DNA of 20,532 bases from an uncultured Nocardiaceae bacterium (GTDB lineage Bacteria > Actinomycetota > Actinomycetes > Mycobacteriales > Mycobacteriaceae): positions 1 through 20,532 of the forward strand of contig CAKZIX010000141.1 of NCBI GenBank assembly GCA_936936565.1, written 5' to 3'. Position 1 is the stretch's first letter. Each line of letters opens with the position of its first letter. The notes beneath the pieces were generated by a model. The model saw only the letters and a list, made by a program, of their open reading frames with translations, ran no database searches and was not told the DNA's origin. Both the position numbers and the translations under genes were made by a program. Positions 6,332-13,141 of this stretch are shown here, piece after piece.

Positions 6332-7542
6332 TAGGCCGACGAGGTGGCTTGTGCCACGAAATGTCGGGCCTCGTTGATGTTGACGTGCTGGCGGGCGGAA
6401 TTCACGACCCCGCGCAGCTGCCGCCGGACACGCGTGGAGGACAGGTCGGCAATGGTGGTGAGGGTATTGGTGGCCAGGACGCAGCCGGCGCCGGCATCAC
6501 CGTGCTCGATCAGCGCGCTGGCCAGCTGCAGTTCCCAGCAGGCCCGGTTGCGTGGACGGTCGCCCATGCCCGCGGCCGCTTCCTGTAGGTGCTTGATCGA
6601 CGCGTTGTGTGCACCGGCGAGACGATAGGCGCGCCCGCACAGACCGGCGAGTTCCGCCTCGGTGACGAAATCCACCCACTGCGGGTCCACACCACGGCTC
6701 GAATCGAACGCGCGCCGGGCGCGGCGCACCGCATCCCGCACCGCGGCCGGATCCCGCATCTGGCCGAAGCCCTCCGCCTCGCGCGCGTGCAACAGCGCCC
6801 GCAGCCGGGGACCGCCGTCGCGCATCGCTGCCCGCTGCCCGGCCTGCGCGAACTGCACTGCAAGGCGCGGGTTCTCCGCCTCGAAGGCCAGTCGGGACGC
6901 GTTGGCGTATGCATAGGCCAGCAGCAGATCGTTGCGGGCGGCGGCGGCTGCGGCGCCGGCATCGTTGTAGAAGCGTTCGGCCTCGCCGAGCTGGCCCGCG
7001 TCGAAGTTCACCCAGCCCGCGTTGATGCTGGCCTCGCAGAGTGCGGAGGTGAGCCGACGGCCCACCGGATCTGTATAGCTGCCCGAATCCAGGAGCCGGC
7101 GCACCTGATCGACCTGGGCCGTGGCCAGCCGGACCAGCTTGTCGCCGCCGACCAGCTGGTCGAGATCGCGGACATCTGCGACGGCCTGCTCGACGGCGGC
7201 GACGTCGGCATCGCCGACCCGAGGTGCCGACGCGGCGGCGACCGGTTGGACTGCGGCAGATCCCGCGGTGGCAAACCCGGCCATGGCGCCGAGCCCGAGG
7301 AACTTTCGCCTGTTCACGTCGTCACTCTCCTCATTCGGCTCGGCAATGCCGAGCTCCGAACTCGGGATAGCCAGGGCCGCAGCGACCAAACGCAGCGTGC
7401 GTACGTCGTGGCTTGCGCCACCGCCGCGCTCGAGCCGGGAAATCGCCGCCTGCGAAAACCCGGTGGCAGCGCCCAGATCGGCCTGGCTCATCCCCGCAGC
7501 ACGCCGGGCTCGGCGTACGCGTTCACCTGTCGATGTGTGCAT
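6331..7542 (-). CDS. XRE-family regulator with TPR-like C-terminal domain and embedded Tat-like motif
   Basis: 403 residues. An N-terminal helix-turn-helix (about 7-60; GMSQADLGAATGFSQAAISR) is followed at 77-97 by NRRKFLGLGAMAGFATAGSA, which looks exactly like a Tat signal core but lies internally. The rest (110-400) is alpha-helical, with repeated Ala/Arg-rich pairs resembling tetratricopeptide or SARP-type repeats, as in many actinomycete XRE regulators. GAGG lies about 5 nt before the ATG. The gene is first in a two-gene unit with the GNAT gene and divergent from the DUF4254-like operon across 370 bp, where it may bind. Ligand and targets are unknown. Confidence 0.75.
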   Translation of the reverse strand: MHTSTGERVRRARRAAGMSQADLGAATGFSQAAISRLERGGGASHDVRTLRLVAAALAIPSSELGIAEPNEESDDVNRRKFLGLGAMAGFATAGSAAVQPVAAASAPRVGDADVAAVEQAVADVRDLDQLVGGDKLVRLATAQVDQVRRLLDSGSYTDPVGRRLTSALCEASINAGWVNFDAGQLGEAERFYNDAGAAAAAARNDLLLAYAYANASRLAFEAENPRLAVQFAQAGQRAAMRDGGPRLRALLHAREAEGFGQMRDPAAVRDAVRRARRAFDSSRGVDPQWVDFVTEAELAGLCGRAYRLAGAHNASIKHLQEAAAGMGDRPRNRACWELQLASALIEHGDAGAGCVLATNTLTTIADLSSTRVRRQLRGVVNSARQHVNINEARHFVAQATSSA

Positions 7543-7912
7543 CGGACCTCAATTGTGTATGGGGGCGACGTACTGATCTGGCAATCATGCGGTTAACGGC
7601 TACGGCTATGCGGGAAACGACTAAGTGGTTCCCGCCACAACCGATCATGCTCAAAGTAAAACAGGTCGTACCCACAAGTCGGTAGGGGGAATCTATGGGC
7701 GGATCCGGTGAAATAGTCGTCGCACGGAGGCTTCACGGATCGACATCGGTCCAGCTCCGCGCATGGTTTGGAGGTCGTCGTACCAATCTTGGACGCCTGA
7801 CCAGGCCTATTGCGGCGCCCTCCTGTCTGGGTGTGTCTACCCGGGTAGCCGAATTTCGAGGACTCCGTTATCCCCCCGTTACTACGCCGTCACCAGAAAG
7901 TGTCGCCCAGCC
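7543..7912. other. 370-bp divergent intergenic region, no convincing gene
   Basis: The region between the XRE gene and the DUF4254-like gene is poorer in GC than its neighbours. It contains an inverted repeat GCGGGAA (7610-7616) / TTCCCGC (7629-7635) that could be an operator. A 73-codon frame at 7695-7916 has a good GGGGGA ribosome site and ends in an ATGA overlap with the next gene, but its third-position GC is only about 50%, unlike every other gene here. I therefore treat it as non-coding or at best a leader peptide. Confidence 0.5.
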
Positions 7913-8359
7913 ATGATCGATTCCTTGCCCCGGCGGTCGGCCAGCCGTCCCGGCGCGGACGTCGCACGTGAGCTCCCCGGATCGTCCGCGGTGCTGGCCG
8001 CTTTTCGTACCCTGCCCGCCCATCCGGGCTCGAACGCATTCCTCTTCGAGGCCGCGAACGCGCTCGTCACGTTGCACCGTCGCGCACTGCTCAGCGGTGG
8101 CGGCGCGGTGAGCGCGCGGCTGGACGGCGAGCGCGCCGCGCTGATCCGCCGGATCGACGCCTGGGCCGGCGGGCGCTCCACCGAACTACGCGAATCTCTC
8201 GGCGGGATGGTCGATCGCCTCGCCGAACTCTGGCTGGTCGCGCTGGCCTCACCCGGCGCGGCGCAAAGCGAAGCCCGTGAGGCACTGTGGCAACTCGCCG
8301 ACCTCGCGGACACCTACGACAACGTTGTGCTCGGCCGACCCAGACGGAGGACCCGGTGA
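7913..8359 (+). CDS. DUF4254-like conserved protein
   Basis: 148 residues from the ATG at 7913; an upstream in-frame ATG at 7763 would add poor coding sequence. The segment ERAALIRRIDAWAGG...ESLGGMVDRLAEL...ALWQLADLADTYDNVV resembles the actinobacterial DUF4254 pattern as I recall it (an Arg-Ile-Asp-x-Trp core, then a D-R-x-A helix and a final L-A-x-Y-x-x-V helix). It is predicted all-helical and cytosolic, with no known activity. The stop overlaps the GTG start of the next gene (GTGA), so the two are coupled. A helical prediction and the family name are all I can support. Confidence 0.55.
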   Translation: MIDSLPRRSASRPGADVARELPGSSAVLAAFRTLPAHPGSNAFLFEAANALVTLHRRALLSGGGAVSARLDGERAALIRRIDAWAGGRSTELRESLGGMVDRLAELWLVALASPGAAQSEAREALWQLADLADTYDNVVLGRPRRRTR

Positions 8360-8829
8360 CCCGGTTGCACACCGACGACCCGAAGACGTCCACACTCGAA
8401 GAACACTGTTCCTTCTACGCCAGCGTGTACCACCTGCCCACCACGATCGATCCGTACTCCAAGCAGATCGTCATGCGAGTCGGCGGCGTCGCAGGCGCGG
8501 TGACGATGCCGGTGCGCATCGGTCGCGAAGTGCTGGCGGCGTTGCGCATTCGGATGCTCGCCGGGCCGGTTGTCGAACATCCGCAAGGCTTGCGCTGGAC
8601 CTTCATCACCGGCCCGAGTCACTGGATCGGTGACGGCGCCCGCGCCGATCTCACCCGCGCCGGCGCATCGATCGCCAATCCGGGAAACATCGTCGTGCTG
8701 CCCACATTCGACGAGCGGGTCGGCGGTGACTGGCGCTGGGTGCGCCGGCCCGCGGCGAGTTGGGATTTCCCGCCGCAGTCCGCGGTGATCTCGACGGTGC
8801 GCGCGCTGACCGTCCGTTCCATGGTCTGA
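8356..8829 (+). CDS. Conserved actinobacterial protein of unknown function
   Basis: 157 residues from a GTG at 8356, chosen because GGAGG (8346-8350) stands 5 nt before it and it overlaps the preceding stop. Notable blocks are YHLPTTIDPYSKQIVMRVGG, GPVVEHPQGLRWTFITGP and the C-terminal WRWVRRPAASWDFPPQSAVI. This layout recalls short Nocardia/Streptomyces proteins sometimes auto-labelled as primase/polymerase-like. No catalytic motif is visible and I do not assign that function. It has no membrane segments. Coupling to the DUF4254-like gene suggests they act together. Confidence 0.6.
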   Translation: MTRLHTDDPKTSTLEEHCSFYASVYHLPTTIDPYSKQIVMRVGGVAGAVTMPVRIGREVLAALRIRMLAGPVVEHPQGLRWTFITGPSHWIGDGARADLTRAGASIANPGNIVVLPTFDERVGGDWRWVRRPAASWDFPPQSAVISTVRALTVRSMV

Positions 8830-8878
8830 GGTTGTTGCTTCCTGCCAATGGTCTCGTTTGCATTTCGTGACCGAGAAC

Positions 8879-8901
8879 AGTGGCCTAGATCACGGTAGGA
8901 T
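8879..8901 (+). promoter_or_regulatory. Candidate CRP-type site and -10 before the 65-aa gene
   Basis: AGTGGCCTAGATCACG (8879-8894) fits the CRP/GlxR pattern GTG-N8-CAC with the central TA. TAGGAT (8896-8901) just after it could be a -10. An operator overlapping the -35 region would favour repression. Sequence match only. Confidence 0.35.
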
Positions 8902-8941
8902 GCAGTAACTAAGGGGTTCGGCCTGGTCTTGGGAGGCGGCT

Positions 8942-9139
8942 ATGTCAATCCGTAACGATGTCCGTAATCAATTCGTGCCTGGAGACGTGGTGTATTTCGC
9001 GGCCGGCCCGTTGGAGTCGGCATGTGCGGTCGTTCGGCATGTGGACGACGAGAACTCGGAGCTCACCGTCACGGTGCCGCTGCGCAGCGGCCACACTCAC
9101 ACCGTGCATGCGCATTTCAACGAGGTCGAGTGGCCCTGA
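8942..9139 (+). CDS. Small conserved-looking protein, 65 aa
   Basis: Supported by GGGAGG (8931-8936) 5 nt before the ATG and by good coding character. The sequence MSIRNDVRNQFVPGDVVYFA...ELTVTVPLRSGHTHTVHAHFNEVEWP suggests a small beta-barrel (SH3-like) fold, with several His near the C-terminus. It is probably cytosolic. Function is not recognised. A terminator follows at 9185. Confidence 0.6.
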   Translation: MSIRNDVRNQFVPGDVVYFAAGPLESACAVVRHVDDENSELTVTVPLRSGHTHTVHAHFNEVEWP

Positions 9140-9184
9140 AACGTGGTGTGTAACGCATTGCCGAGCACTGCGGATAACACCATC

Positions 9185-9221
9185 GAGCCCGCCGACTGAC
9201 CCCCGACCCGTCGGCGGGCTC
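9185..9221. terminator. Bidirectional terminator
   Basis: A perfect 12-bp stem GAGCCCGCCGAC (9185-9196) / GTCGGCGGGCTC (9210-9221) with a 13-nt loop lies between the convergent 65-aa gene and the two-TM protein gene. Confidence 0.7.
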
Positions 9222-9236
9222 ACCTATATCCAGGGT

Positions 9237-10346
9237 TCAATCCCGTGGGGCGAGCGCGCGCAAGGTGTGCAGGTCGTTGTGCAACATCCCGACGAGTTCC
9301 GAAATAGCCTGCGTCAGGCCCGCGGTGTCCGCGGACAGCCGGTCCAGATGCGCGGCAGCCATTTCGTTGCCGACAGCATTGGCCAGCAAGCGCGCGACGT
9401 CTTCGTCCAAACCCGTCATCCGCTGGGCCAGGTCGGCATTCGCGAGTTCGGCGTCGAGCAGGTTCAGGTGCGTGGCGTACCCGGCGAGCGCATCGACCCG
9501 CTTCACCAGGCTGTCCCACACCATCGCGAGCGGTTCCTGCATGTGGTCGTAGGCGTCGCGCGCGACCAAGGCCGTCGGAGAGTCGCCGTCCGGGCGGCGG
9601 CCCAGCGCGGTGGTCACCGAATGCAGTTCGAGTGCGTTCTGCACGATCTGATCGACCTCGGCGCCGACGTCGAGTTGCACGCGATGCGCCTCGAGATACC
9701 GGCTGGACCATGCCACGCTGGCTTCGACGCGTCCGCGCAGTTCCAGCGCGGTCGCCACGAGCGAGCCGATGTTGTCGCGGTTGTGGCCGATCGGCAGGCT
9801 GGCGGTGGCGGCCAGAATGTCGCGACGGTCGGCGTCGGTGACCGCCAGCGGATCCACGTCGTGGTAGTTGAACAGCCACGCAGCAACCCCGCAGGCAGGC
9901 ACGGCCAGCACCGCGCCGACAACCAAACCGCCCGCGCCGAACACCGCGCCCAGCACGACCAGCAGAAAGAAGGCGGCGACCGGAATTGTCAACGCAACCG
10001 GTCGGGGCCAATCGTCCGGTTCCGGAACCGGACTACCGAATAGGCGGGTATTTTCGCTGTCTTCCAGACGCCTGATGTAGCGGCTTGTATTGATGATTGT
10101 CGTCGCGTTCGGTCGCGGTTTCGCCTGTTCGGCGGCCAGCGCTTGGTTGGCTTTGAGCAATGCGGCTGCAAATGCGCGACGCTCGGCGGCCGGAACGGCC
10201 TGCGGATTGGCATAGCCCGCGGCGCGCCTGCGCTCGAGCTTGCGGCGCAGCTCCGGCGAGAGCCGTCGCTCGTCGACGTAGGTAATCGCGCCCTCGTCGA
10301 CAGCGAAGGCGAAACGTCCGTCGGGGCGGCCCGTCATGTCGGTCAT
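9237..10346 (-). CDS. Two-TM membrane protein of unknown function
   Basis: 369 residues from the first ATG (MTDMTGRPDGRFAF). The in-frame extension further upstream overlaps the hsp20 gene and reads as shadow. The N-terminal 110 residues are charged (SPELRRKLERRRAAGYANPQ). Two hydrophobic segments (about 116-135 and 139-159) form a hairpin. A roughly 200-residue helical C-terminal domain follows, rich in Ala, Leu, Asp and Glu, that may coil. No signal peptide is seen, so both ends are probably cytoplasmic. I do not recognise the family. It lies downstream of hsp20 but beyond that gene's terminator. Confidence 0.65.
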   Translation of the reverse strand: MTDMTGRPDGRFAFAVDEGAITYVDERRLSPELRRKLERRRAAGYANPQAVPAAERRAFAAALLKANQALAAEQAKPRPNATTIINTSRYIRRLEDSENTRLFGSPVPEPDDWPRPVALTIPVAAFFLLVVLGAVFGAGGLVVGAVLAVPACGVAAWLFNYHDVDPLAVTDADRRDILAATASLPIGHNRDNIGSLVATALELRGRVEASVAWSSRYLEAHRVQLDVGAEVDQIVQNALELHSVTTALGRRPDGDSPTALVARDAYDHMQEPLAMVWDSLVKRVDALAGYATHLNLLDAELANADLAQRMTGLDEDVARLLANAVGNEMAAAHLDRLSADTAGLTQAISELVGMLHNDLHTLRALAPRD

Positions 10347-10378
10347 CGATATCGAGATTATCGCCGCACACGCGAACA

Positions 10379-10402
10379 GGTCCGCTGCCACGGCAGCGGA
10401 CC
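10379..10402 (-). terminator. Terminator of hsp20
   Basis: GGTCCGCTGC (10379-10388) pairs with GCAGCGGACC (10393-10402) around a 4-nt CACG loop, 15 nt past the hsp20 stop. Confidence 0.65.
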
Positions 10403-10417
10403 CGTCCGGCGTCGATA

Positions 10418-10849
10418 TCAGGCGTCGATCGCCTTGCGATCGTTGATCTGACTCACTTCGATCTTGCGCGGCTTGGCGCGCTCGGCGACCGGGATGGTTA
10501 CCGACAGCACGCCGTTCTCGTAGGTGGCGGAGATGTTGTCGGCATCGACGCCCTCGCCCAGCGTGAGCTGGCGCATGTAGCTGCCCGCGAAGCGTTCCGA
10601 GGCGATCCATTGGACGCCTTCCGCGCTGGGCAGGCTGCGCTGCGCGCGCAGCGTGAGGGTGCCGTTCTCGACGCTGACGTCGATCGTGCCGGGATCGACG
10701 CCCGGCAGATCGGCATTGAGTACGTAATGGTCGCCGGCCTTGAACAGATCCATCGGCATGAATCGCGGCGCGCGCGACGTGCCGACCTGGGCGCCGAGCA
10801 GCTCGCGGGCGACCGAGTCGAGATCATGAAACGGATCGAAGCGAAGCAC
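10418..10849 (-). CDS. Small heat-shock protein, Hsp20/alpha-crystallin family
   Basis: 143 residues from a GTG start giving (M)LRFDPFHDLD, the usual actinobacterial Hsp20 N-terminus. This start is fixed by a near-perfect Shine-Dalgarno GGAGGTGATT at 10862-10853, with GGAGG 8 nt before the GTG. The upstream ATGs (MTMEV) lie in or before this site and are rejected. The alpha-crystallin domain is clear: DLFKAGDHYVLNADLPGVDP, the ENGTLTLRAQR strand, and the conserved ATYENGVLSVTIPVAE (A-x-x-x-N-G-V-L). The I-x-I/V tail motif is seen loosely as KIEVSQ. It is an ATP-independent holdase that binds unfolding proteins. A CIRCE operator at 10924-10950 predicts heat induction through HrcA. Confidence 0.9.
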   Translation of the reverse strand: MLRFDPFHDLDSVARELLGAQVGTSRAPRFMPMDLFKAGDHYVLNADLPGVDPGTIDVSVENGTLTLRAQRSLPSAEGVQWIASERFAGSYMRQLTLGEGVDADNISATYENGVLSVTIPVAERAKPRKIEVSQINDRKAIDA

Positions 10850-10923
10850 AGCAATCACCTCCATCGTCATCCAGCGGGCCCCACCACCGCGGCGGGCGAC
10901 CCCGAAGCTGTGCAATGACAAAA

Positions 10924-10950
10924 TTAGCACTCTCGACTGGAGAGTGCTAG
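10924..10950. promoter_or_regulatory. CIRCE element (HrcA operator)
   Basis: TTAGCACTC - 9 bp - GAGTGCTAG matches the CIRCE consensus (TTAGCACTC-N9-GAGTGCTAA) at 17 of 18 arm positions. It lies between the divergent hsp20 and methyltransferase genes. Minus-strand TAATTT (10926-10921) and plus-strand TAGATG (10948-10953) could be the -10 elements of each, so HrcA could act on both. Confidence 0.85.
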
Positions 10951-10970
10951 ATGTTTGGCGTGCAAGACTG

Positions 10971-12098
10971 ATGCGCATGTCGGTCGACGAGCTGTTCGAG
11001 CAGCTGCGGCGCTACCCGGATGTGGAGGCGCCGAACCTGTTTGCCGTCGACGCTGCCGACCGGCTGATCCTCGACGTCGCGGCCGCGGATCTGCGCGCCG
11101 CCGCCCCCGGCGAGGTGGCCGTGATCGGCGACAGCTACGGCGCGCTGACCCTCGGCGCCGCAACGGCTTTCGGGGTCACGGGGTTGCGCGTGCACCAGGA
11201 TCCGCGGACCGCCGAACTGGCCCTGGAACACAATGCGCACGCTGCCGGACTGCACACGATGTACCGCAACTGCAAGCTCGGCGGCGATCTGCTCGGCGGC
11301 GCGCGGGTGGTGTTGTTGCAGTTGCCGCGCAGCCTCGCCGAACTCACCGAGATCGCCGAGACCGTCGCCAGCCATGCCGCGCCCGACGTGCGGATCTACG
11401 CCGGCGGGCGCGACAAGCACTTGACGCTGGCGATGAACGACGTGCTCGGCATGTCCTTCGCGCACGTGCAGGCCACGCGCGGCCGGCAGAAGGCCCGCGT
11501 GCTCGTTTGCCTGGAGCCGCGCCCACCCGCCCAACTGTCGTTTCCGGTGGTCGAAGACCACCCGGAACTCGGCGTCACCGTCGTCGCGCATGGTGGCGTG
11601 TTCTCGGGCGCCCGCCTGGACATCGGCACCCGATTCCTGCTCGACTTCCTGCCCCGCATGCGCACCGGCGACGCCGTCGACCTGGGCTGTGGCACCGGCG
11701 TGCTGGCAGTGGCACTGGCCCGGCGCGGGCACCGGGTGATCGCGACGGACAATTCGGCGTCCGCGGTCGCGTCCGCCGCGAAAACCCTCATCGCCAACAA
11801 TGTCGTCGCGCCGACGATTCGGGACGATGCAATGACCGGTTTCGACGCCGACAGCGCCGATCTGATCGTGTGCAATCCACCGTTTCATATCGGCGCCGCC
11901 GTGCACACCGGCGCCGCGGTGAAGCTGTTCCGGGAGGCCGGACGGGTGCTGCGTTCGACGGGCGAATTGTGGACTGTGCACAACTCCCACCTCAATTATA
12001 GGGGTGTGCTGGATCGCCTGGTCGGGCCCACCGACGTCGTCGGGCGTAATCGCAAGTTCACCGTTACGCGCTCCGTGCGGATGCCCGAACGCGGGTAG
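10971..12098 (+). CDS. RsmC/RlmG-like SAM-dependent RNA (guanine-N2) methyltransferase
   Basis: 375 residues from the ATG at 10971; the next ATG at 10977 is equally possible. The GTG at 10944 lies inside the CIRCE arm and is rejected. Length and layout fit RsmC/RlmG: a degenerate N-terminal Rossmann half (EVAVIGDSYGALTLGAA) and a catalytic C-terminal half. The latter has SAM motif I VDLGCGTGVLAVALA, an acidic residue after strand 2 (IATDNS) and the catalytic motif IV CNPPFH typical of N-methylation of guanine or adenine. Family members make m2G1207 in 16S or m2G1835 in 23S rRNA; which one applies here is unknown. It is divergent from hsp20 with a short leader. Confidence 0.75.
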   Translation: MRMSVDELFEQLRRYPDVEAPNLFAVDAADRLILDVAAADLRAAAPGEVAVIGDSYGALTLGAATAFGVTGLRVHQDPRTAELALEHNAHAAGLHTMYRNCKLGGDLLGGARVVLLQLPRSLAELTEIAETVASHAAPDVRIYAGGRDKHLTLAMNDVLGMSFAHVQATRGRQKARVLVCLEPRPPAQLSFPVVEDHPELGVTVVAHGGVFSGARLDIGTRFLLDFLPRMRTGDAVDLGCGTGVLAVALARRGHRVIATDNSASAVASAAKTLIANNVVAPTIRDDAMTGFDADSADLIVCNPPFHIGAAVHTGAAVKLFREAGRVLRSTGELWTVHNSHLNYRGVLDRLVGPTDVVGRNRKFTVTRSVRMPERG

Positions 12099-12114
12099 AG
12101 TCCGATTTGTCCGG

Positions 12115-12140
12115 GGAACTCGGGCCCGGTCCGGAACGTT
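12115..12140 (+). promoter_or_regulatory. Candidate ECF sigma promoter
   Basis: GGAACT (12115-12120), 16 bp, CGTT (12137-12140) fits the mycobacterial SigE/SigH-like -35/-10 pattern (GGAAC, N18, GTT). It lies 42 bp before the Bax inhibitor gene. GGAACGTTCC (12133-12142) is also a palindrome. Confidence 0.45.
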
Positions 12141-12182
12141 CCTCTTGTAGACAGACCTCGACCACATGAAAGGGACGCGGCG

Positions 12183-13043
12183 ATGCGCAGCACGTCAAAC
12201 CCTGTTTTCCGAAACCTGCCGGCGCAACAGGGCGGTGGCTCGGCTGGTTACGCCAACTTCGGCTCGGCCGCTGCCGGTGCCGGGCAGTTCACGCAGCAGT
12301 ACGGCCAGCAGCAGCAGTACGGTCAGCCCGATCCGTGGGCGCGCCCGGCCACCACGCGGCCGATGACCATCGACGACGTCGTCACCAAGACGGGCATCAC
12401 GCTCGGTGTCCTTTCGGTCACGGCGATCGTGGCTTACGTTCTCGCGCAGGCCAATCCGGGGCTGGCGCCGCTGTTCGTCATCGGCGGCGGCATCGTCGGC
12501 CTGGTTCTCGTGCTGGTCGCCACCTTCGGCCGCAAGTCCGACAGCCCGGCGCTGGTGCTCGCCTACGCCGTGGCCGAGGGCCTTTTCCTCGGTGCGCTGT
12601 CGCTGATGTTCACCGACGTGTCCTTCGGCGGCGCCGGTGGTGCCGCGCTCATCGGCCAGGCCGTGCTCGGCACGTTCGGTGTGTTCTTCGGCATGCTGAT
12701 CGTCTACCGCACCGGCGCGGTGCGGGTGACGCCGCGATTCACGCGCTTCATGCTGGGCGCGCTCATCGGTGTCGTGGTGCTCATGCTGGGCAACATGATC
12801 GGCGCGATGTTCTTCGACTTCAACCCGCTGCGTGACGGCGGCCCGCTGGCCATCGTCTTCAGCCTCGTGTGCATCGGCCTCGCCGCGTTCAGCTTCCTGC
12901 TCGACTTCGACGCCGCCGACCAGCTGATCCGCGCGCAGGCCCCGGAGAAGGCCGCGTGGAGCGTCGCCTTCGGCCTCACCGTCACCCTGGTGTGGCTCTA
13001 CGTCGAGATCCTGCGGCTGCTGAGCTACTTCCAGAACGACTGA
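12183..13043 (+). CDS. Bax inhibitor-1/YccA family integral membrane protein
   Basis: 286 residues: a cytosolic Gln/Gly/Ala-rich N-terminus (about 1-60, with QQYGQQQQYGQ), then seven predicted membrane helices from about residue 68 to 284. The entry motif PMTIDDVVTKTGITLGVLSV and the end AFGLTVTLVWLYVEILRLLS are characteristic of the actinobacterial Bax inhibitor-1-like subfamily. The paired Asp in LDFDAADQLI match the acidic pH/ion-sensing residues known from this superfamily. Members are often proposed to be Ca2+ leak channels or stress-protective factors; the role here is inferred only from family. An AGGGAC-like ribosome site precedes the ATG. An ECF-like promoter at 12115-12140 suggests envelope or oxidative stress control. 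A terminator follows at 13056. Confidence 0.85.
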   Translation: MRSTSNPVFRNLPAQQGGGSAGYANFGSAAAGAGQFTQQYGQQQQYGQPDPWARPATTRPMTIDDVVTKTGITLGVLSVTAIVAYVLAQANPGLAPLFVIGGGIVGLVLVLVATFGRKSDSPALVLAYAVAEGLFLGALSLMFTDVSFGGAGGAALIGQAVLGTFGVFFGMLIVYRTGAVRVTPRFTRFMLGALIGVVVLMLGNMIGAMFFDFNPLRDGGPLAIVFSLVCIGLAAFSFLLDFDAADQLIRAQAPEKAAWSVAFGLTVTLVWLYVEILRLLSYFQND

Positions 13044-13055
13044 CACCTCGGTAAA

Positions 13056-13088
13056 CCGAACGGGCGGCCACGGAGGCCGCCCGTTCGG
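13056..13088. terminator. Terminator after the Bax inhibitor gene
   Basis: A perfect 14-bp stem CCGAACGGGCGGCC (13056-13069) / GGCCGCCCGTTCGG (13075-13088) with a 5-nt loop, 12 nt past the stop and between convergent genes. Confidence 0.8.
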
Positions 13089-13094
13089 CGTTGC

Positions 13095-13135
13095 GTGGGT
13101 GGTTATCGGCCCGAATCGCTCCGATAACCACCCAC
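13095..13135. repeat. 15-bp inverted repeat next to the terminator
   Basis: GTGGGTGGTTATCGG (13095-13109) and CCGATAACCACCCAC (13121-13135) are perfect inverted copies around 11 nt. It may be the minus-strand terminator of the thiolase gene (stop at 13142), or a dispersed palindromic element, since the TTATC core is unusually AT-rich for a terminator here. Confidence 0.65.
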
Positions 13136-13141
13136 TCGCAC

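Noticed and set aside
7695..7916. 73-codon plus-strand frame with good ribosome site and ATGA overlap with the next gene
   Set aside because: Third-position GC near 50% against the strongly GC-biased neighbours, and no recognisable features; kept only as a note in the intergenic entry.
10944..10970. GTG at 10944 as the methyltransferase start
   Set aside because: It lies inside the right arm of the CIRCE operator and lacks a ribosome site; the ATG at 10971 or 10977 is better placed.
10850..10978. Upstream starts for hsp20 (MTMEV and earlier)
   Set aside because: They fall on or before the GGAGGTGATT ribosome site; the GTG at 10849 gives the usual LRFDPF N-terminus.
10947..12167. 406-codon minus-strand frame
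   Set aside because: Antisense to the methyltransferase, whose motifs are convincing; no family resemblance.
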